64,000 nucleotides of DNA from Phycisphaerae bacterium (GCA_025936175.1 JAICTV010000002.1:1-64000), one strand, 5' to 3'. Counted from the first letter of the stretch, positions 1-8,670 are shown. Numbers and translations are program-made. The notes: generated by a model not told the origin, from the sequence alone.

Positions 1-1218
1 AACTGGGGCACTGACTTGGCGGCCGGCGCGCAGTTCAAATACGAATTGCTGTGGGTAGTCGCGGTCGCTAGCTTCATGGCGATCTTCTTGCAGGTGCTTT
101 CCGCGCGGTTGGGGATCGTTACCGGCAAGGACCTTGCGCAGGCTTGCCGAGATTGGTATCCGGCATGGACGCGCTGGCCCAACTGGCTCGGGACGGAGCT
201 GGCGATCATGGCGTGCGACCTCGCCGAGGTGCTCGGCTCCGCCGTCGCCATCCACCTGCTCTTCCCGTCGGTCCCGCTGCTGTGGGCGGTCGTCATCACC
301 GCGCTCGACGTGCTGCTGCTGCTCTCGTTGCAAAGCTTCGGCATGCGGATCATCGAGGCGTTCATCCTCGTGCTGGTGATCACGATCGGCGCGTGCTACT
401 TCATCGAGATCTTCATCCTGCCGCAGACCCGGCCGGATTTCATGGAGATGGGCCACGCGCTGATCCGTCCCGGTTTCCGCGAGAGCGGCATGATCTACGT
501 CGCGATCGGGATCATCGGCGCGACGGTGATGCCGCACAATCTCTACCTCCACTCGGCGCTCGTGCAGACGCGCGCGTTCCAGTCGGACGAAAAGTCGATC
601 CGCAAGGCGATCCAGCTCAACACCGTCGATTCGGTCATCGCCCTCTCGATCGCGTTCCTCGTCAACGCATCGATCATGGTGCTGGCGGCGATCACGTTCT
701 TCGGGCACGCGAGCGTCACGCTCGCCGGCGGACAGGTGATCAAGTTCGGCGAAGACTGGATCCAGGAGGCGTACCACACGCTCGCCCCCCTTCTGGGCAC
801 GACCGCGGCGAGCATCCTCTTCGCCGTCGCGCTGCTCGCCAGCGGGCAGAGCTCCACCGTCACCGGCACGCTCGCCGGGCAGGTGGTGATGGAAGGGTTC
901 ATGCACTGGCGGGTCCGCCCGTGGATCCGCCGGATGATCACCCGCCTGCTGGCGATCGTGCCGGCGGTGCTGGTCATCGGCGTCAAAGGTGACCAGAGCG
1001 TGAACGATCTGCTCACGCTCAGCCAGGTGGTGCTGGGCATCCAGCTCCCGCTGGCGATGTTCCCGCTGCTGCACTTCACGAGCTCGAAGGCGCGGATGGG
1101 CAGGTGGCGCAACGGCGTCTTTCTGCTGATCGCCGGATGGACCTCGTGTATCCTGATCACCGCGCTTGATGTTTACGGTTTGGGTGGGATGCTGATGGAT
1201 GCGATCAAAGGAAAGTGA
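1..1218 (+). CDS. mntH: Nramp family divalent metal (Mn2+/Fe2+) transporter, 5' truncated by window edge
   Basis: Proton-coupled importer of Mn2+ or Fe2+ in the inner membrane. The frame is open from base 1, and its first residues (NWGTDLAAGAQF) match the conserved first transmembrane segment of the family, so the true start lies outside the window. The family hallmark MPHNLYLHS is at about residue 177, and GQSSTVTGTLAGQ follows near residue 283. About nine to ten hydrophobic helices are visible in the 405 residues present. It ends 123 bp before a universal stress protein gene. Nramp identity is clear; the exact metal is inferred from the family. Confidence 0.93.
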   Translation, partial: NWGTDLAAGAQFKYELLWVVAVASFMAIFLQVLSARLGIVTGKDLAQACRDWYPAWTRWPNWLGTELAIMACDLAEVLGSAVAIHLLFPSVPLLWAVVITALDVLLLLSLQSFGMRIIEAFILVLVITIGACYFIEIFILPQTRPDFMEMGHALIRPGFRESGMIYVAIGIIGATVMPHNLYLHSALVQTRAFQSDEKSIRKAIQLNTVDSVIALSIAFLVNASIMVLAAITFFGHASVTLAGGQVIKFGEDWIQEAYHTLAPLLGTTAASILFAVALLASGQSSTVTGTLAGQVVMEGFMHWRVRPWIRRMITRLLAIVPAVLVIGVKGDQSVNDLLTLSQVVLGIQLPLAMFPLLHFTSSKARMGRWRNGVFLLIAGWTSCILITALDVYGLGGMLMDAIKGK

Positions 1219-1239
1219 GCGGTAATCGGTCGTGAATAA

Positions 1240-1305
1240 GCGGGTATCGGGTGTCGGGTATCGGGTTTGAAAACCGATACCCGACACGCGAGACCCGATA
1301 CCCGC
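1240..1305. repeat. Heptamer-unit palindrome A1
   Basis: Inverted repeat between mntH and usp. The left arm reads as degenerate 7-mers (GGGTATC, GGGTGTC, GGGTATC, GGGTTTG). The right arm is its imperfect reverse complement, carrying CCGATACCC twice, with a 2-nt loop. It could form a long cruciform or RNA hairpin. There is no T-tract after it, so it is not a standard terminator. Confidence 0.8.
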
Positions 1306-1341
1306 ATTCGTCAGCAGCCCGTCGTCAGTCGGCAGCTTCCC

Positions 1342-1794
1342 ATGTACCGAACGATCCTCGTCACCCTCGACACCACCGACGCCGATCGCACGATCCTCGA
1401 GCACGTGCGGCCGCTGGCGCGGTCGTTCAACAGCCGCGTCGTTCTCCTCCACGTCGCCGACGGATGGACCGCGCGCACCTACGGCCAGCACGGCGTCAGT
1501 CGGGAGATCAACGAGGATCGCGAATATCTCGCCAAGGTGCAGGCGGAGTTGCAGGCCGAAGGAATCCCAACGGATGCGGAACTGGCCTACGGCACGCCGG
1601 CGGATGAGATCATCCGATGGGTGCGGGAGAAGCACTGCGACCTGGTGGCGATGAGCACGCACGGGCATCGATTCCTCGGCGATCTGATCTTCGGCGCGAC
1701 GGCGCACCGCGTGCAGCATCGCGTGGACGTGCCGGTGCTGCTGCTCAAGGTCGGCGCCGCGACGACCGCCGCCGCCACGAAGGAGGCGCGATGA
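1342..1794 (+). CDS. Universal stress protein, UspA family
   Basis: 150-residue single USP domain (MYRTILVTLDTTDADRTILE at the N terminus, STHGHR near residue 112, PVLLLK near the C terminus), a cytoplasmic nucleotide-binding alpha/beta fold associated with stress survival. The start is set at ATG 1342 because the conserved strand beta1 begins there; the upstream open frame runs through the A1 repeat. The usual G-2X-G-9X-G(S/T) ATP signature is imperfect (GHRF...GA), so ATP binding is uncertain. Its last codons overlap the next gene (ATGA), suggesting co-transcription. Confidence 0.88.
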   Translation: MYRTILVTLDTTDADRTILEHVRPLARSFNSRVVLLHVADGWTARTYGQHGVSREINEDREYLAKVQAELQAEGIPTDAELAYGTPADEIIRWVREKHCDLVAMSTHGHRFLGDLIFGATAHRVQHRVDVPVLLLKVGAATTAAATKEAR

Positions 1795-2531
1795 GCTCGG
1801 CGCGTGCGGGTGTCGTGGCGGTGACGCTCCTTGCCGCCGGCGTGGTCGCGCTGGTGATCGTCGGGTGCGAGAAAGCGGAGGATGAATCGACGCGCGTCCC
1901 CAGCATCCCCAATTCCACGCCCTCGCCGTACGCGTCGACCAAGCGCTCGCCGATGACGCTGCCGACGACAAAGTCCGTCGCGGACCTGGCGCTGTCGATG
2001 CTGATCCCGATGCCTTCGTCGATGCCCGCATCGATGCCCTCCCTCGACCAGACCACCCGCCCCGCCACCACGCGCTCGGACCCGACGGCCGAGCCGGCGT
2101 CCGCCGTCGAGTACATGTTCCACAACATCAAGGACCAGGACTTCGGCGAGGTCCGCGAGCTGCTCTTCGAGCCGATGACGACGATGGAACTGCGGCAGTC
2201 GTTTGCCAACGCGGTCAACGGCTTTAAGCGCGGCACCGTCGTGTCGGTCATCGACGCCAAGCAGATGGGCAGCGCCGCGTTCGTGATCGTGCGCTCGCAG
2301 GGCCGCAGGCGCGCGGACAACGACCTCTCGTTCTTCTTCCTCATTCGTCGCTACGACCGCTGGAAGATCATCCTCGACGAGCCGAACCCCAAGAAGCTTT
2401 CACCGATGGAAAAGGCGGACCTGGTCAACGTCGCGGACTGGGGGCATGACCGGATGAAGCAGCTCGCCGCGATTCCACCGGTCCCGGCGACGAGGTCGAC
2501 CGCGCCTGCCTCGGCGCCCGCGGCTCGTTAA
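1791..2531 (+). CDS. Putative lipoprotein of unknown function
   Basis: 246 residues. The N terminus has a hydrophobic segment ending in a lipobox-like IVGC (Cys about residue 25), followed by a Ser/Thr/Pro-rich linker. From about residue 103 there is a compact domain with alternating helices and strands (FHNIKDQDF ... FFFLIRRYDRWKII), which resembles small cone-fold domains such as NTF2-like; I cannot assign it firmly. The tail is rich in Pro/Ala/Thr. It starts inside the stop of the Usp gene, so the two are probably translationally coupled. Function unknown. Confidence 0.7.
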   Translation: MSSARAGVVAVTLLAAGVVALVIVGCEKAEDESTRVPSIPNSTPSPYASTKRSPMTLPTTKSVADLALSMLIPMPSSMPASMPSLDQTTRPATTRSDPTAEPASAVEYMFHNIKDQDFGEVRELLFEPMTTMELRQSFANAVNGFKRGTVVSVIDAKQMGSAAFVIVRSQGRRRADNDLSFFFLIRRYDRWKIILDEPNPKKLSPMEKADLVNVADWGHDRMKQLAAIPPVPATRSTAPASAPAAR

Positions 2532-2558
2532 ATTTCCGCGGACACCTTCGTGTGGAGG

Positions 2559-2635
2559 TGTCATCCCGAGGCACTCCGAGGGATCTCGTGCACCAAGTGC
2601 GATCCGAGATCCCTCGGAGTCACTTCGGGATGACA
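2559..2635. repeat. Dispersed inverted repeat, family B copy 1
   Basis: Arms TGTCATCCCGAG...CACTCCGAGGGATCTCG and the inverted CGAGATCCCTCGGAGTCAC...CGGGATGACA flank about 17 nt. It lies between convergent genes (lipoprotein and ruvB), so it may act as a bidirectional transcript end. At least six further copies are in this window. Confidence 0.85.
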
Positions 2636-2650
2636 CTATCCCCCGGGCGC

Positions 2651-3700
2651 TCAGGTTGATTCGAACAACTCCTCCCCGTTCGCCTCCTTCGGCGGCTTCC
2701 ACTTGAGCTTCAGATGCTCGTGCGCCGCCTTCGTCGCCCGGCGGCCCTGCCGCGTCCGCGTCAGCATCGGTGGCTTGGTCTGGAGCAGGTACGGTTCGAT
2801 CACGTCCTCGAGCGTGTCGCGCTCCTCCCCCATCGTCGCCGCGATCGCCTCGATGCCCACGGGCCCGCCGTCGTACACCTCGATCAGCGTGCGGAGGAAC
2901 TGACGGTCCTGCTCGTCCAGTCCCTTGTCGTCGATGCCCTCGAGCTCGAGCGCCGCCCGCACCATCGGCAGCGTGAGCTTGCCGTCGCCTTCGACCGCGG
3001 CGTAATCGCGCGCGCGGCGGAGGAGACGATTGGCGATGCGCGGCGTGCCGCGACTCCGCTGCGACAGTTCCGCCAGCGCCTGATCGTCCGATTGCAGGTT
3101 CAGCAGCTTCACGTTGGCGCGCAGGATCTGCCGCAGATCCTCCGGCGTGTAGAAGTCGAGATGCTGGTTGATGCCGAAGCGCCCGCGCATCGGCGCGGTG
3201 AGCAGCCCGAGCCGGGTCGTCGCGCCGATCAGCGTGAACGGCGGGAGCGGCAGCGTCATCGTCCGCGCGTGCGCGCCCTGGTCGAGCGTGATGTCGACCT
3301 TGAAGTCTTCCATCGCCGGGTAGAGGTACTCTTCGACGACGGCGCTGAGGCGATGGATTTCGTCGATGAAGAGGATGTCGCCTTGGTTGAGTCGCGAGAG
3401 GATGCCGACGAGATCCGCGCCCTTGGTCAGCGCCGGGCCGTTGGTCACGTGAACCTGCGCGCCGACCTCGTTGGCGATGACGTGCGCGAGCGTGGTCTTG
3501 CCCAGCCCCGGCGGGCCGTGCAGCAGCGTGTGCTCGACCGGCTCCTTGCGCGTGCCCGCCGCCTCGACGGCGATTTTTAATTTGCGAATCAGCGCTTCCT
3601 GCCCGACGTACTGCTGAAATTTCTGCGGGCGAAGGGCGTAGTTGACCTGGTTCTCCTCCGCGCTGACTGCGGCGGCGGAGACGATTCGCTCGCGGGCCAT
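2651..3700 (-). CDS. ruvB: Holliday junction branch migration DNA helicase RuvB
   Basis: 349-residue AAA+ motor of the RuvABC resolvasome. Visible are Walker A GPPGLGKTT (about residue 63), Walker B LFIDEIH (about 109), the sensor GATTRLG (about 160) and the C-terminal winged-helix region ending near QGRRATKAAHEHL. I chose the start at MARERIV (3700) rather than the upstream ATG (3733), because RuvB proteins begin close to this point. It lies 258 bp downstream of ruvA on the same strand. The gap 3701-3958 shows no gene or clear signal. Confidence 0.97.
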   Translation of the reverse strand: MARERIVSAAAVSAEENQVNYALRPQKFQQYVGQEALIRKLKIAVEAAGTRKEPVEHTLLHGPPGLGKTTLAHVIANEVGAQVHVTNGPALTKGADLVGILSRLNQGDILFIDEIHRLSAVVEEYLYPAMEDFKVDITLDQGAHARTMTLPLPPFTLIGATTRLGLLTAPMRGRFGINQHLDFYTPEDLRQILRANVKLLNLQSDDQALAELSQRSRGTPRIANRLLRRARDYAAVEGDGKLTLPMVRAALELEGIDDKGLDEQDRQFLRTLIEVYDGGPVGIEAIAATMGEERDTLEDVIEPYLLQTKPPMLTRTRQGRRATKAAHEHLKLKWKPPKEANGEELFEST

Positions 3701-3958
3701 GGGAAGAGTTTTAGCGATCGACAGGAGCATCACAAGTCACCGGAGAGGTCGCCGGACGCGCAACACAGATGCTGAGCTTCAGAATCGGCCTCGCCCTAAG
3801 TGATTAATAATTCCATAGTTGCACCACTCGACCTTCCCCGCGCTTTTTCATTTGTTGCGCCACGATGCGCCGTGTTGCGCTGCCGAGGCGCGGCGCGGGC
3901 GCGACGGGCGAACGATATGAACATTACCCTAACGAAGTCAACTCGTTGATGTGCAATT

Positions 3959-4600
3959 TCACGCGCGGACGGCGCGCATCCGCAGCATCTCGCGGAGCAG
4001 CGCATCGGTGGTCTTGAGGTTCGCGTTCGTCGCCTTGGCGCGATCGAGAAGGTGCTCGGCTTCGATACGACGTTCGCCCAGCGCCATCAGCGCCTGAATC
4101 GCGTCTTCCTCCATCGGCGTGTGACGCAGCGCGGCGGCGGGCATCGCGCCCGCTCGCGAAGACGCGAGCGGCGAAGCGAATTCTTTCACCTTCCCCGCCA
4201 GCTCCGCCACGATCTGCTCCGCCGTGCGCTTGCCGATCTCCGGCAGCTCGCAGAGGAAGCGCGCGTCCTTCGACTCGATCGCCATCGCGATCTCCCCCAC
4301 CGGCAGCGCCAGCGCCTTGAGCGCTTTCTTCGGGCCGATGCCTTTGACGGTGATGAACTTCTCGAAAAACTTTTTGTCCTCGCGGCGGAGGAAGCCGATC
4401 AGCCGCGGCTCGATGTTCCCGCCGCTCGAGTCGCCCTGCAGGTAGAGGATGGTGTGGAACGTCATCTCCTCGCCGACGCCGGCCTGGAGAAGGTTCTGAT
4501 CCGATGCCGGGATCAGCAGCTCGTAGAGGATCGGACCGACTTCCAGGTGGATGCGGTCGTCGTCGACATGCTTGAGAGTTCCAGTAAGTGACGCGATCAC
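3959..4600 (-). CDS. ruvA: Holliday junction DNA-binding protein RuvA
   Basis: 213-residue subunit that forms the tetrameric platform on four-way junctions and recruits RuvB. Domain I is the N-terminal OB fold (MIASLTGTLKHVDDDRIHLE). Domain II carries two helix-hairpin-helix motifs (VKGIGPKKALKAL near residue 85 and LPEIGKRTAEQIV near 119). Domain III is a short RuvB-binding helical region (about residues 155-205). It sits 34 bp downstream of a sulfatase gene that separates it from ruvC. Confidence 0.97.
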   Translation of the reverse strand: MIASLTGTLKHVDDDRIHLEVGPILYELLIPASDQNLLQAGVGEEMTFHTILYLQGDSSGGNIEPRLIGFLRREDKKFFEKFITVKGIGPKKALKALALPVGEIAMAIESKDARFLCELPEIGKRTAEQIVAELAGKVKEFASPLASSRAGAMPAAALRHTPMEEDAIQALMALGERRIEAEHLLDRAKATNANLKTTDALLREMLRMRAVRA

Positions 4601-4634
4601 GTTCGGGCGATGTTATGCGACGCGGAAAATGATT

Positions 4635-6017
4635 TCAACGCGGGGCGCCCGTCTGCTCGAGCAGCTTCGCCAGCTCTGCCTTCATCGTCGCGAGCTGCTG
4701 TTTCGCGCTCTCCTCGCCGATGACGTTCTTCATCTCGTAGGGGTCGTTCTTCAAGTCGTACAGCTCGTCCATGCCTTGCAGGTCCGTGTAGTGGATGTAC
4801 TTCCAGTCATTCGTGCGCACGCCCTGCCAGGTTTCCACGTTGGGGTACATCTTTTCCAGGAAGTACTCGAACAGCGCGGCCTTGCGCCAGTGCGAATCGT
4901 CGCCCTTGAAGAGCGGCACGAGCGATGAGCCGTGTACGTCCTTGATCGGCTCGGCGCCGGCGAGCTCGATGAAGGTCGGGGCGAGGTCGATGTTGAGGAC
5001 CATCGGATCGAGCCTGGTGCCCGGCTTGATCAGCTTCGGGTAGCGCATCACCATCGGGATGCGGATCGACTCCTCGTACGCCACGCGCTTGTCGCCGAGA
5101 TGATGCTCGTTCCACAAATACCCGTTGTCGGAGCTGAAGACGACCAGCGTGTTGTCGAGCTGTCCGGTTTCCTTCAGCGTGTCGAGAATTCTCCCGACGC
5201 TCCGATCGACGCTGACGAGACAGCGGAGCTGATCGCGGATGATTTCATCGGTCACGCCATAAGCCGGATGATCCTTCGGCGGCGGCGCGACTTTGCGGGT
5301 GAGTGCGGGCTTGCCCGCGTCGTCGACGTCCTTCACGTCCGGCCGCTGCGGCAGCGGATCGTCCTTAAACAGGTCCTTGTCTTGATCCGCCGGCCGGTAC
5401 GGGCCATGGACCGCCTTGTGGCCGACGTACAGCGCGAACGGTTTGCCGCCGCGGTCTTTCTTGATGAAGTTCACCGCCTGATCGGTGATGACATCGGTGA
5501 TGTAACCCTTGACGGGCGTCGGCGTGCCGTTGATGTTCAGCGGGCAGTCGATGTAGCGGCCCTGGCCTTTGAAGATCGCCCAGTAGTCAAACCCCGGCCG
5601 CGGCGAGTCGTCCACGCCCATATGAAACTTGCCGATCGCGCCGGTTTCGTAGCCGGCCTTTTGCAGGTGCATCGGGTACGTGTCGAGCTTGTGGCTGATC
5701 GGCCCCATCGCGGCGGTGTTGTTGATCACGCCGTTCGCGTGCGAGTATCGCCCGGTGAAGAAGCAGGCGCGTGACGGCGAGCAAAGCGGGATCGAGACGA
5801 ACGCGTTGTTGAAATACGCGCCTTCGCTGGCGATCCGATCGATGTTGGGGGTTTTCAAAAACGGATGGCCGGCGCAGGAGAGACAGTCCCAGCGCTGGTC
5901 GTCTGTGAGAATGAAGACGATGTTGGGTTTGTCGGCTGCAAGAGAAGAGGAACTGAACCACAGAGAGCACAGAGACCACAGAGAAAGAAAGACCAAGAGA
6001 GAAGACGGCCTTTTCAT
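4635..6017 (-). CDS. Exported sulfatase (alkaline phosphatase superfamily), formylglycine type; signal peptide derived from a repeat
   Basis: 460 residues. After the signal peptide comes the metal-binding NIVFILTDDQRWD (about residue 33), then the formylglycine motif CSPSR (Cys about residue 78), FSSDNGYLWNEHHLG (about 296), and a C-terminal subdomain typical of iduronate-2-sulfatase-like enzymes. It should hydrolyse sulfate esters of polysaccharides outside the cytoplasm. The hydrophobic core of the signal peptide (FLSLWSLCSLWFSSSS) is encoded by a 9-bp tandem repeat forming one arm of an inverted repeat. Its ATG overlaps the ruvC stop (ATGA). The gene sits oddly between ruvC and ruvA. Confidence 0.92.
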   Translation of the reverse strand: MKRPSSLLVFLSLWSLCSLWFSSSSLAADKPNIVFILTDDQRWDCLSCAGHPFLKTPNIDRIASEGAYFNNAFVSIPLCSPSRACFFTGRYSHANGVINNTAAMGPISHKLDTYPMHLQKAGYETGAIGKFHMGVDDSPRPGFDYWAIFKGQGRYIDCPLNINGTPTPVKGYITDVITDQAVNFIKKDRGGKPFALYVGHKAVHGPYRPADQDKDLFKDDPLPQRPDVKDVDDAGKPALTRKVAPPPKDHPAYGVTDEIIRDQLRCLVSVDRSVGRILDTLKETGQLDNTLVVFSSDNGYLWNEHHLGDKRVAYEESIRIPMVMRYPKLIKPGTRLDPMVLNIDLAPTFIELAGAEPIKDVHGSSLVPLFKGDDSHWRKAALFEYFLEKMYPNVETWQGVRTNDWKYIHYTDLQGMDELYDLKNDPYEMKNVIGEESAKQQLATMKAELAKLLEQTGAPR

Positions 6018-6059
6018 TTTGCATTTCCTCTGTGGCCTCTGTCATCTCTGTGGTTCAAC
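5953..6059. repeat. Nonamer-unit palindrome (CACAGAGAN) spanning the ruvC/sulfatase junction
   Basis: The left arm has three tandem units CACAGAGAG, CACAGAGAC, CACAGAGAA. The right arm (6024-6059) is the inverse, with CTCTGTGG and CTCTGTCAT units. Both outer ends carry GAACCACAGAG / CTCTGTGGTTC. The left arm encodes the sulfatase signal-peptide core and the right arm encodes the last residues of RuvC. It belongs to the same architectural class as the heptamer palindromes. Confidence 0.85.
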
Positions 6060-6538
6060 TTCTGCATTCCCAAAGCTTGACCGCAGCACAGCGCCACCGC
6101 AAGCGCATCGGCGACGTCCGGCGGCTCGGGAAGCTTGGCGAGATTCCACTGATGCTGCACCGCGCGCTGCATCTGGTCTTTGCTGGCGTGACCGTGGCCG
6201 GTGAGCGACTGTTTGATGCGGTTGGCGGCAAATTCTTCGACCCGCACGCCGCGCCGGCGCGCCACCAGCAGGATCACGCCGCGCGCGTGACCCATCAGGA
6301 TGGCCGTGCGCGGATGGGCGTAGTTGGAATAGAGCTGCTCCACGGCGCAGGCGTCGGGCGCGTGCTCGTCGAAGAGCGATTCGAGTTCGGTTTCGAGTTC
6401 GACCAATCGATCGGGAATGGAGGTCTTCGCTTTGAGGCGGACGATCCCCGCGTCCACGAGTGCCGGCCGCAGCGGTTTCCAATCGATCACCCCGTAACCG
6501 GTGATCTGCAGGCCGGGATCGATGCCGAGGATTCGCAT
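6014..6538 (-). CDS. ruvC: Crossover junction endodeoxyribonuclease RuvC
   Basis: 174-residue Holliday-junction resolvase with an RNase H fold. MRILGIDPGLQITGYGVID carries the first catalytic Asp (D7). AVEQLYSN carries the catalytic Glu, and the C-terminal acidic pair is in PPDVADALAVALCC. I start it at 6538, because the upstream in-frame ATG (6571) lies in a separate repeat. The C terminus is extended by about 17 charged residues (LNHRDDRGHRGN) encoded by the right arm of the CACAGAG palindrome, beyond where RuvC proteins usually end. The stop overlaps the sulfatase start. Confidence 0.95.
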   Translation of the reverse strand: MRILGIDPGLQITGYGVIDWKPLRPALVDAGIVRLKAKTSIPDRLVELETELESLFDEHAPDACAVEQLYSNYAHPRTAILMGHARGVILLVARRRGVRVEEFAANRIKQSLTGHGHASKDQMQRAVQHQWNLAKLPEPPDVADALAVALCCGQALGMQKLNHRDDRGHRGNAK

Positions 6539-6541
6539 GCA

Positions 6542-6630
6542 ATGAAACCACAGATGAACACGGATGGACACAGATGTAAATGCGAGCGCTATCTCTATCC
6601 GTGTTTATTCGTGTTCGTCTGTGGTTTCAT
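6542..6630. repeat. Palindrome with 9-10-mer units (ACCACAGATGAACACGGATG type)
   Basis: Inverted repeat of about 89 bp between cysS and ruvC. The left arm ATGAAACCACAGATGAACAC and the right arm ending GTGTTCGTCTGTGGTTTCAT are near-perfect inverse copies at their outer ends. Internally the arms are built of CACAGATGA/ACACGGATGG-like units. It lies only 3 bp upstream of the ruvC start codon, so it would be in the ruvC leader of any cysS-ruvC transcript. Related sequence recurs at 22900 and 23101. Confidence 0.85.
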
Positions 6631-8132
6631 CCCCTCCGCCAGATCGTCCCATCCGCCCGATCCTCCAGCGTCACGTTGATCTGCTCCAGCCCCTTCCGCA
6701 CCGTATCCGCCAGCGCGAAGTTCTTGTCCTTGCGCGCGTTGGCGCGGATCTCGATCAAAAGCTTCATGAGCTGATCGACGAAGTCGCTGTCCTTCGGCTC
6801 GGCCTTGGCAAAGCCGGGGCGGAACAGGCCGAGCACCAGGCCGAGTTTGCGGAGGCTCTGCGCTGCTGCCGCGGCGGCGGTGATCAGCTCCGGCTGCTTG
6901 TTATGCTCGATGTTGTGACGCTCGATGAAGGCGTTCACTTCGCCGGCCAGCTCGTGCATCACCGCGATCGCGCCGGCGGTGTTGAAGTCGTCGTCCATCA
7001 TCTCGAGGAACTTCATTTTCAGATTCAACACGCTGCGGGCGAACTCGCCGTTGTCGCCTTCGAGCAGGCCGGCGGCGGTGCGGTCCATGTCCTGCACGTC
7101 GTCCGTGAGCGGCGCGCCGGTGAGTCGCTGGACGCGATCGAACAGACGCGCAAAAACCGACAAACCCTTCTTTGCTGCGGCGATCACTTCATCGGTGAAC
7201 TCGATGGGCCTTCGGTAGTGCGTGCTGATCAGGAAGTAGCGCATCAGGTCCGCGCCGTGGCGTTCGATCAGCTCGCGGACCGGGACCATGTTGCCGCTGC
7301 TGGCGTGCATGTCCTCGACCTGCCACTCGCCGCCACGCGCCTTGGTGCGCACGCGCGTCAGGCCGTTGTGCATCCAGTATTTGACGAACTCTTTGCCCGT
7401 CGCGGATTCGCTCTGCGCCAGCTCGTTCTCGTGATGCGGGAACATCAAATCCATCCCGCCGCCGTGCATGTCGAAGGTCTGCCCGAGGTATTTCATCGAC
7501 ATCGCGGAGCACTCGATGTGCCAGCCCGGCCGGCCGCGGCCCCAGGGGGAATCCCAGTACGGCTCGTCCGCCTTCGACGCCTTCCAGAGCGCGAAGTCCG
7601 CGGGATAGCGCTTCCCGGCGGCATCCACGCGGCCGGTCGTCTCCTGCTCCTCCACTTTTCGGTGCGAGAGCTTCCCGTAATCCGGGTCTTTGGTGACATC
7701 GAAATACACGTTGCCCTCGGCGGCGTAGGCGTGGCCCTTGCCGATCAGCGCCTCGCACATCTCGATGATCTCGGCGATGTGATCCGTCGCCTTGGGCATC
7801 TTGTCGATCGTGTCGATGCCGAGCAGCCTGAGCGTCTGGAGGTAATCGCGCGTGTACTTCTCAGCGATCTCCTGCATCGGCTGGCCGACCTTCTTCGACG
7901 CCTCGATCAGCTTGTCATCAACATCCGTAATGTTGACGACCCAGGTAACCTCGTAGCCCTTGTAGGTGAGGTAGCGCTTGATGGCGTCGAAGATGACCGG
8001 CCCGACCATGTGGCCGATGTGCGGCGATTTGTAGACCGTCATGCCGCAGAGGTAAATCCCCACCTTCCCCGGCTTGACCGGCTCGAAGAGTTCCTTCTTT
8101 TTCGTCAGTGTGTTGTAAACCCGTAGCGTCAT
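6627..8132 (-). CDS. cysS: Cysteinyl-tRNA synthetase, with degenerate KMSKS motif
   Basis: 501-residue class I synthetase charging tRNA-Cys. The HIGH motif is present ([10 protein letters not shown], about residue 34). The zinc ligands are visible as [15 protein letters not shown] and FPHHENE. A planctomycete-style insertion follows MHNGLTRV. At the place of KMSKS, however, the sequence reads DMHASSGN, so both lysines that normally stabilise the transition state are missing. The start is ATG 8132 (MTLRVYNTL), the family N terminus. It lies 61 bp downstream of ispF, probably in the same operon. Identity is certain; full catalytic competence is not. Confidence 0.93.
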   Translation of the reverse strand: MTLRVYNTLTKKKELFEPVKPGKVGIYLCGMTVYKSPHIGHMVGPVIFDAIKRYLTYKGYEVTWVVNITDVDDKLIEASKKVGQPMQEIAEKYTRDYLQTLRLLGIDTIDKMPKATDHIAEIIEMCEALIGKGHAYAAEGNVYFDVTKDPDYGKLSHRKVEEQETTGRVDAAGKRYPADFALWKASKADEPYWDSPWGRGRPGWHIECSAMSMKYLGQTFDMHGGGMDLMFPHHENELAQSESATGKEFVKYWMHNGLTRVRTKARGGEWQVEDMHASSGNMVPVRELIERHGADLMRYFLISTHYRRPIEFTDEVIAAAKKGLSVFARLFDRVQRLTGAPLTDDVQDMDRTAAGLLEGDNGEFARSVLNLKMKFLEMMDDDFNTAGAIAVMHELAGEVNAFIERHNIEHNKQPELITAAAAAAQSLRKLGLVLGLFRPGFAKAEPKDSDFVDQLMKLLIEIRANARKDKNFALADTVRKGLEQINVTLEDRADGTIWRRG

Positions 8133-8193
8133 GATGTGCGCTTTCGCCCGCGCGAACGAATTCAGCTTGTCCGCGTGCGGCGGCCGATCATAG

Positions 8194-8670
8194 TCATTGC
8201 ACCGGCGCGAGCAACACGACCGCATGAGCCGCGACGGCTTCGCCGCGACCGATCTCGCCACACCCTTCGTTCGTCCCTGCCTTGATATTGACCGGGCAGT
8301 TCAGAATGTTGATCAAGTGCTCAGCCATCCGCTTTTTGAACGGCTTGAGCTTCGGCCGCTCGGCCATGATGGTGACGTCGCAGTTGACGACGTGCATGCC
8401 GGCGACGCGTAAATGCTCTCTCATCCTGTCGAGGAAAACGGTGCTGGCGGCGCCATTGTACTGCGGGTCGGAATCGGGGAAGTGCTCGCCGATGTCGCCG
8501 ATGGCGAGCGCGCCGCAGATCGCGTCAACGATCGCATGGATGACGACGTCGCCGTCGCTGTGCGCAACAGGCGAGACGCCCGATGCGACGATGACGCCAG
8601 CCATGAGGAGATCGCCGCCGGCCTTGAGGCGGTGGATGTCGTAGCCGTGACCGATGCGGAAGCTAGACAT
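8194..8670 (-). CDS. ispF: 2-C-methyl-D-erythritol 2,4-cyclodiphosphate synthase
   Basis: 158-residue trimeric enzyme of the non-mevalonate isoprenoid pathway, which converts CDP-ME 2-phosphate to MEcPP. The divalent-metal ligands are in GYDIHRL (Asp8, His10) and AHSDGDVVIHA (His about 42). EHFPDSDPQYNGA and the C-terminal IGRGEAVAAHAVVLL also match the family. The start at ATG 8670 overlaps the 3' end of the upstream RAYT gene by 8 bp, and the longer frame upstream is only a shadow of that gene. cysS follows on the same strand. Confidence 0.96.
   Translation of the reverse strand: MSSFRIGHGYDIHRLKAGGDLLMAGVIVASGVSPVAHSDGDVVIHAIVDAICGALAIGDIGEHFPDSDPQYNGAASTVFLDRMREHLRVAGMHVVNCDVTIMAERPKLKPFKKRMAEHLINILNCPVNIKAGTNEGCGEIGRGEAVAAHAVVLLAPVQ

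Noticed and set aside
3701-3958. Small RNA or gene in the ruvA-ruvB gap
   Set aside because: No open frame with a ribosome site, no strong hairpin with T-run, and no similarity to the repeat families here.
6014-6059. Intrinsic terminator after ruvC
   Set aside because: The palindrome there is coding on both sides of the ruvC stop and is followed by no T-run; the sulfatase start overlaps the ruvC stop.
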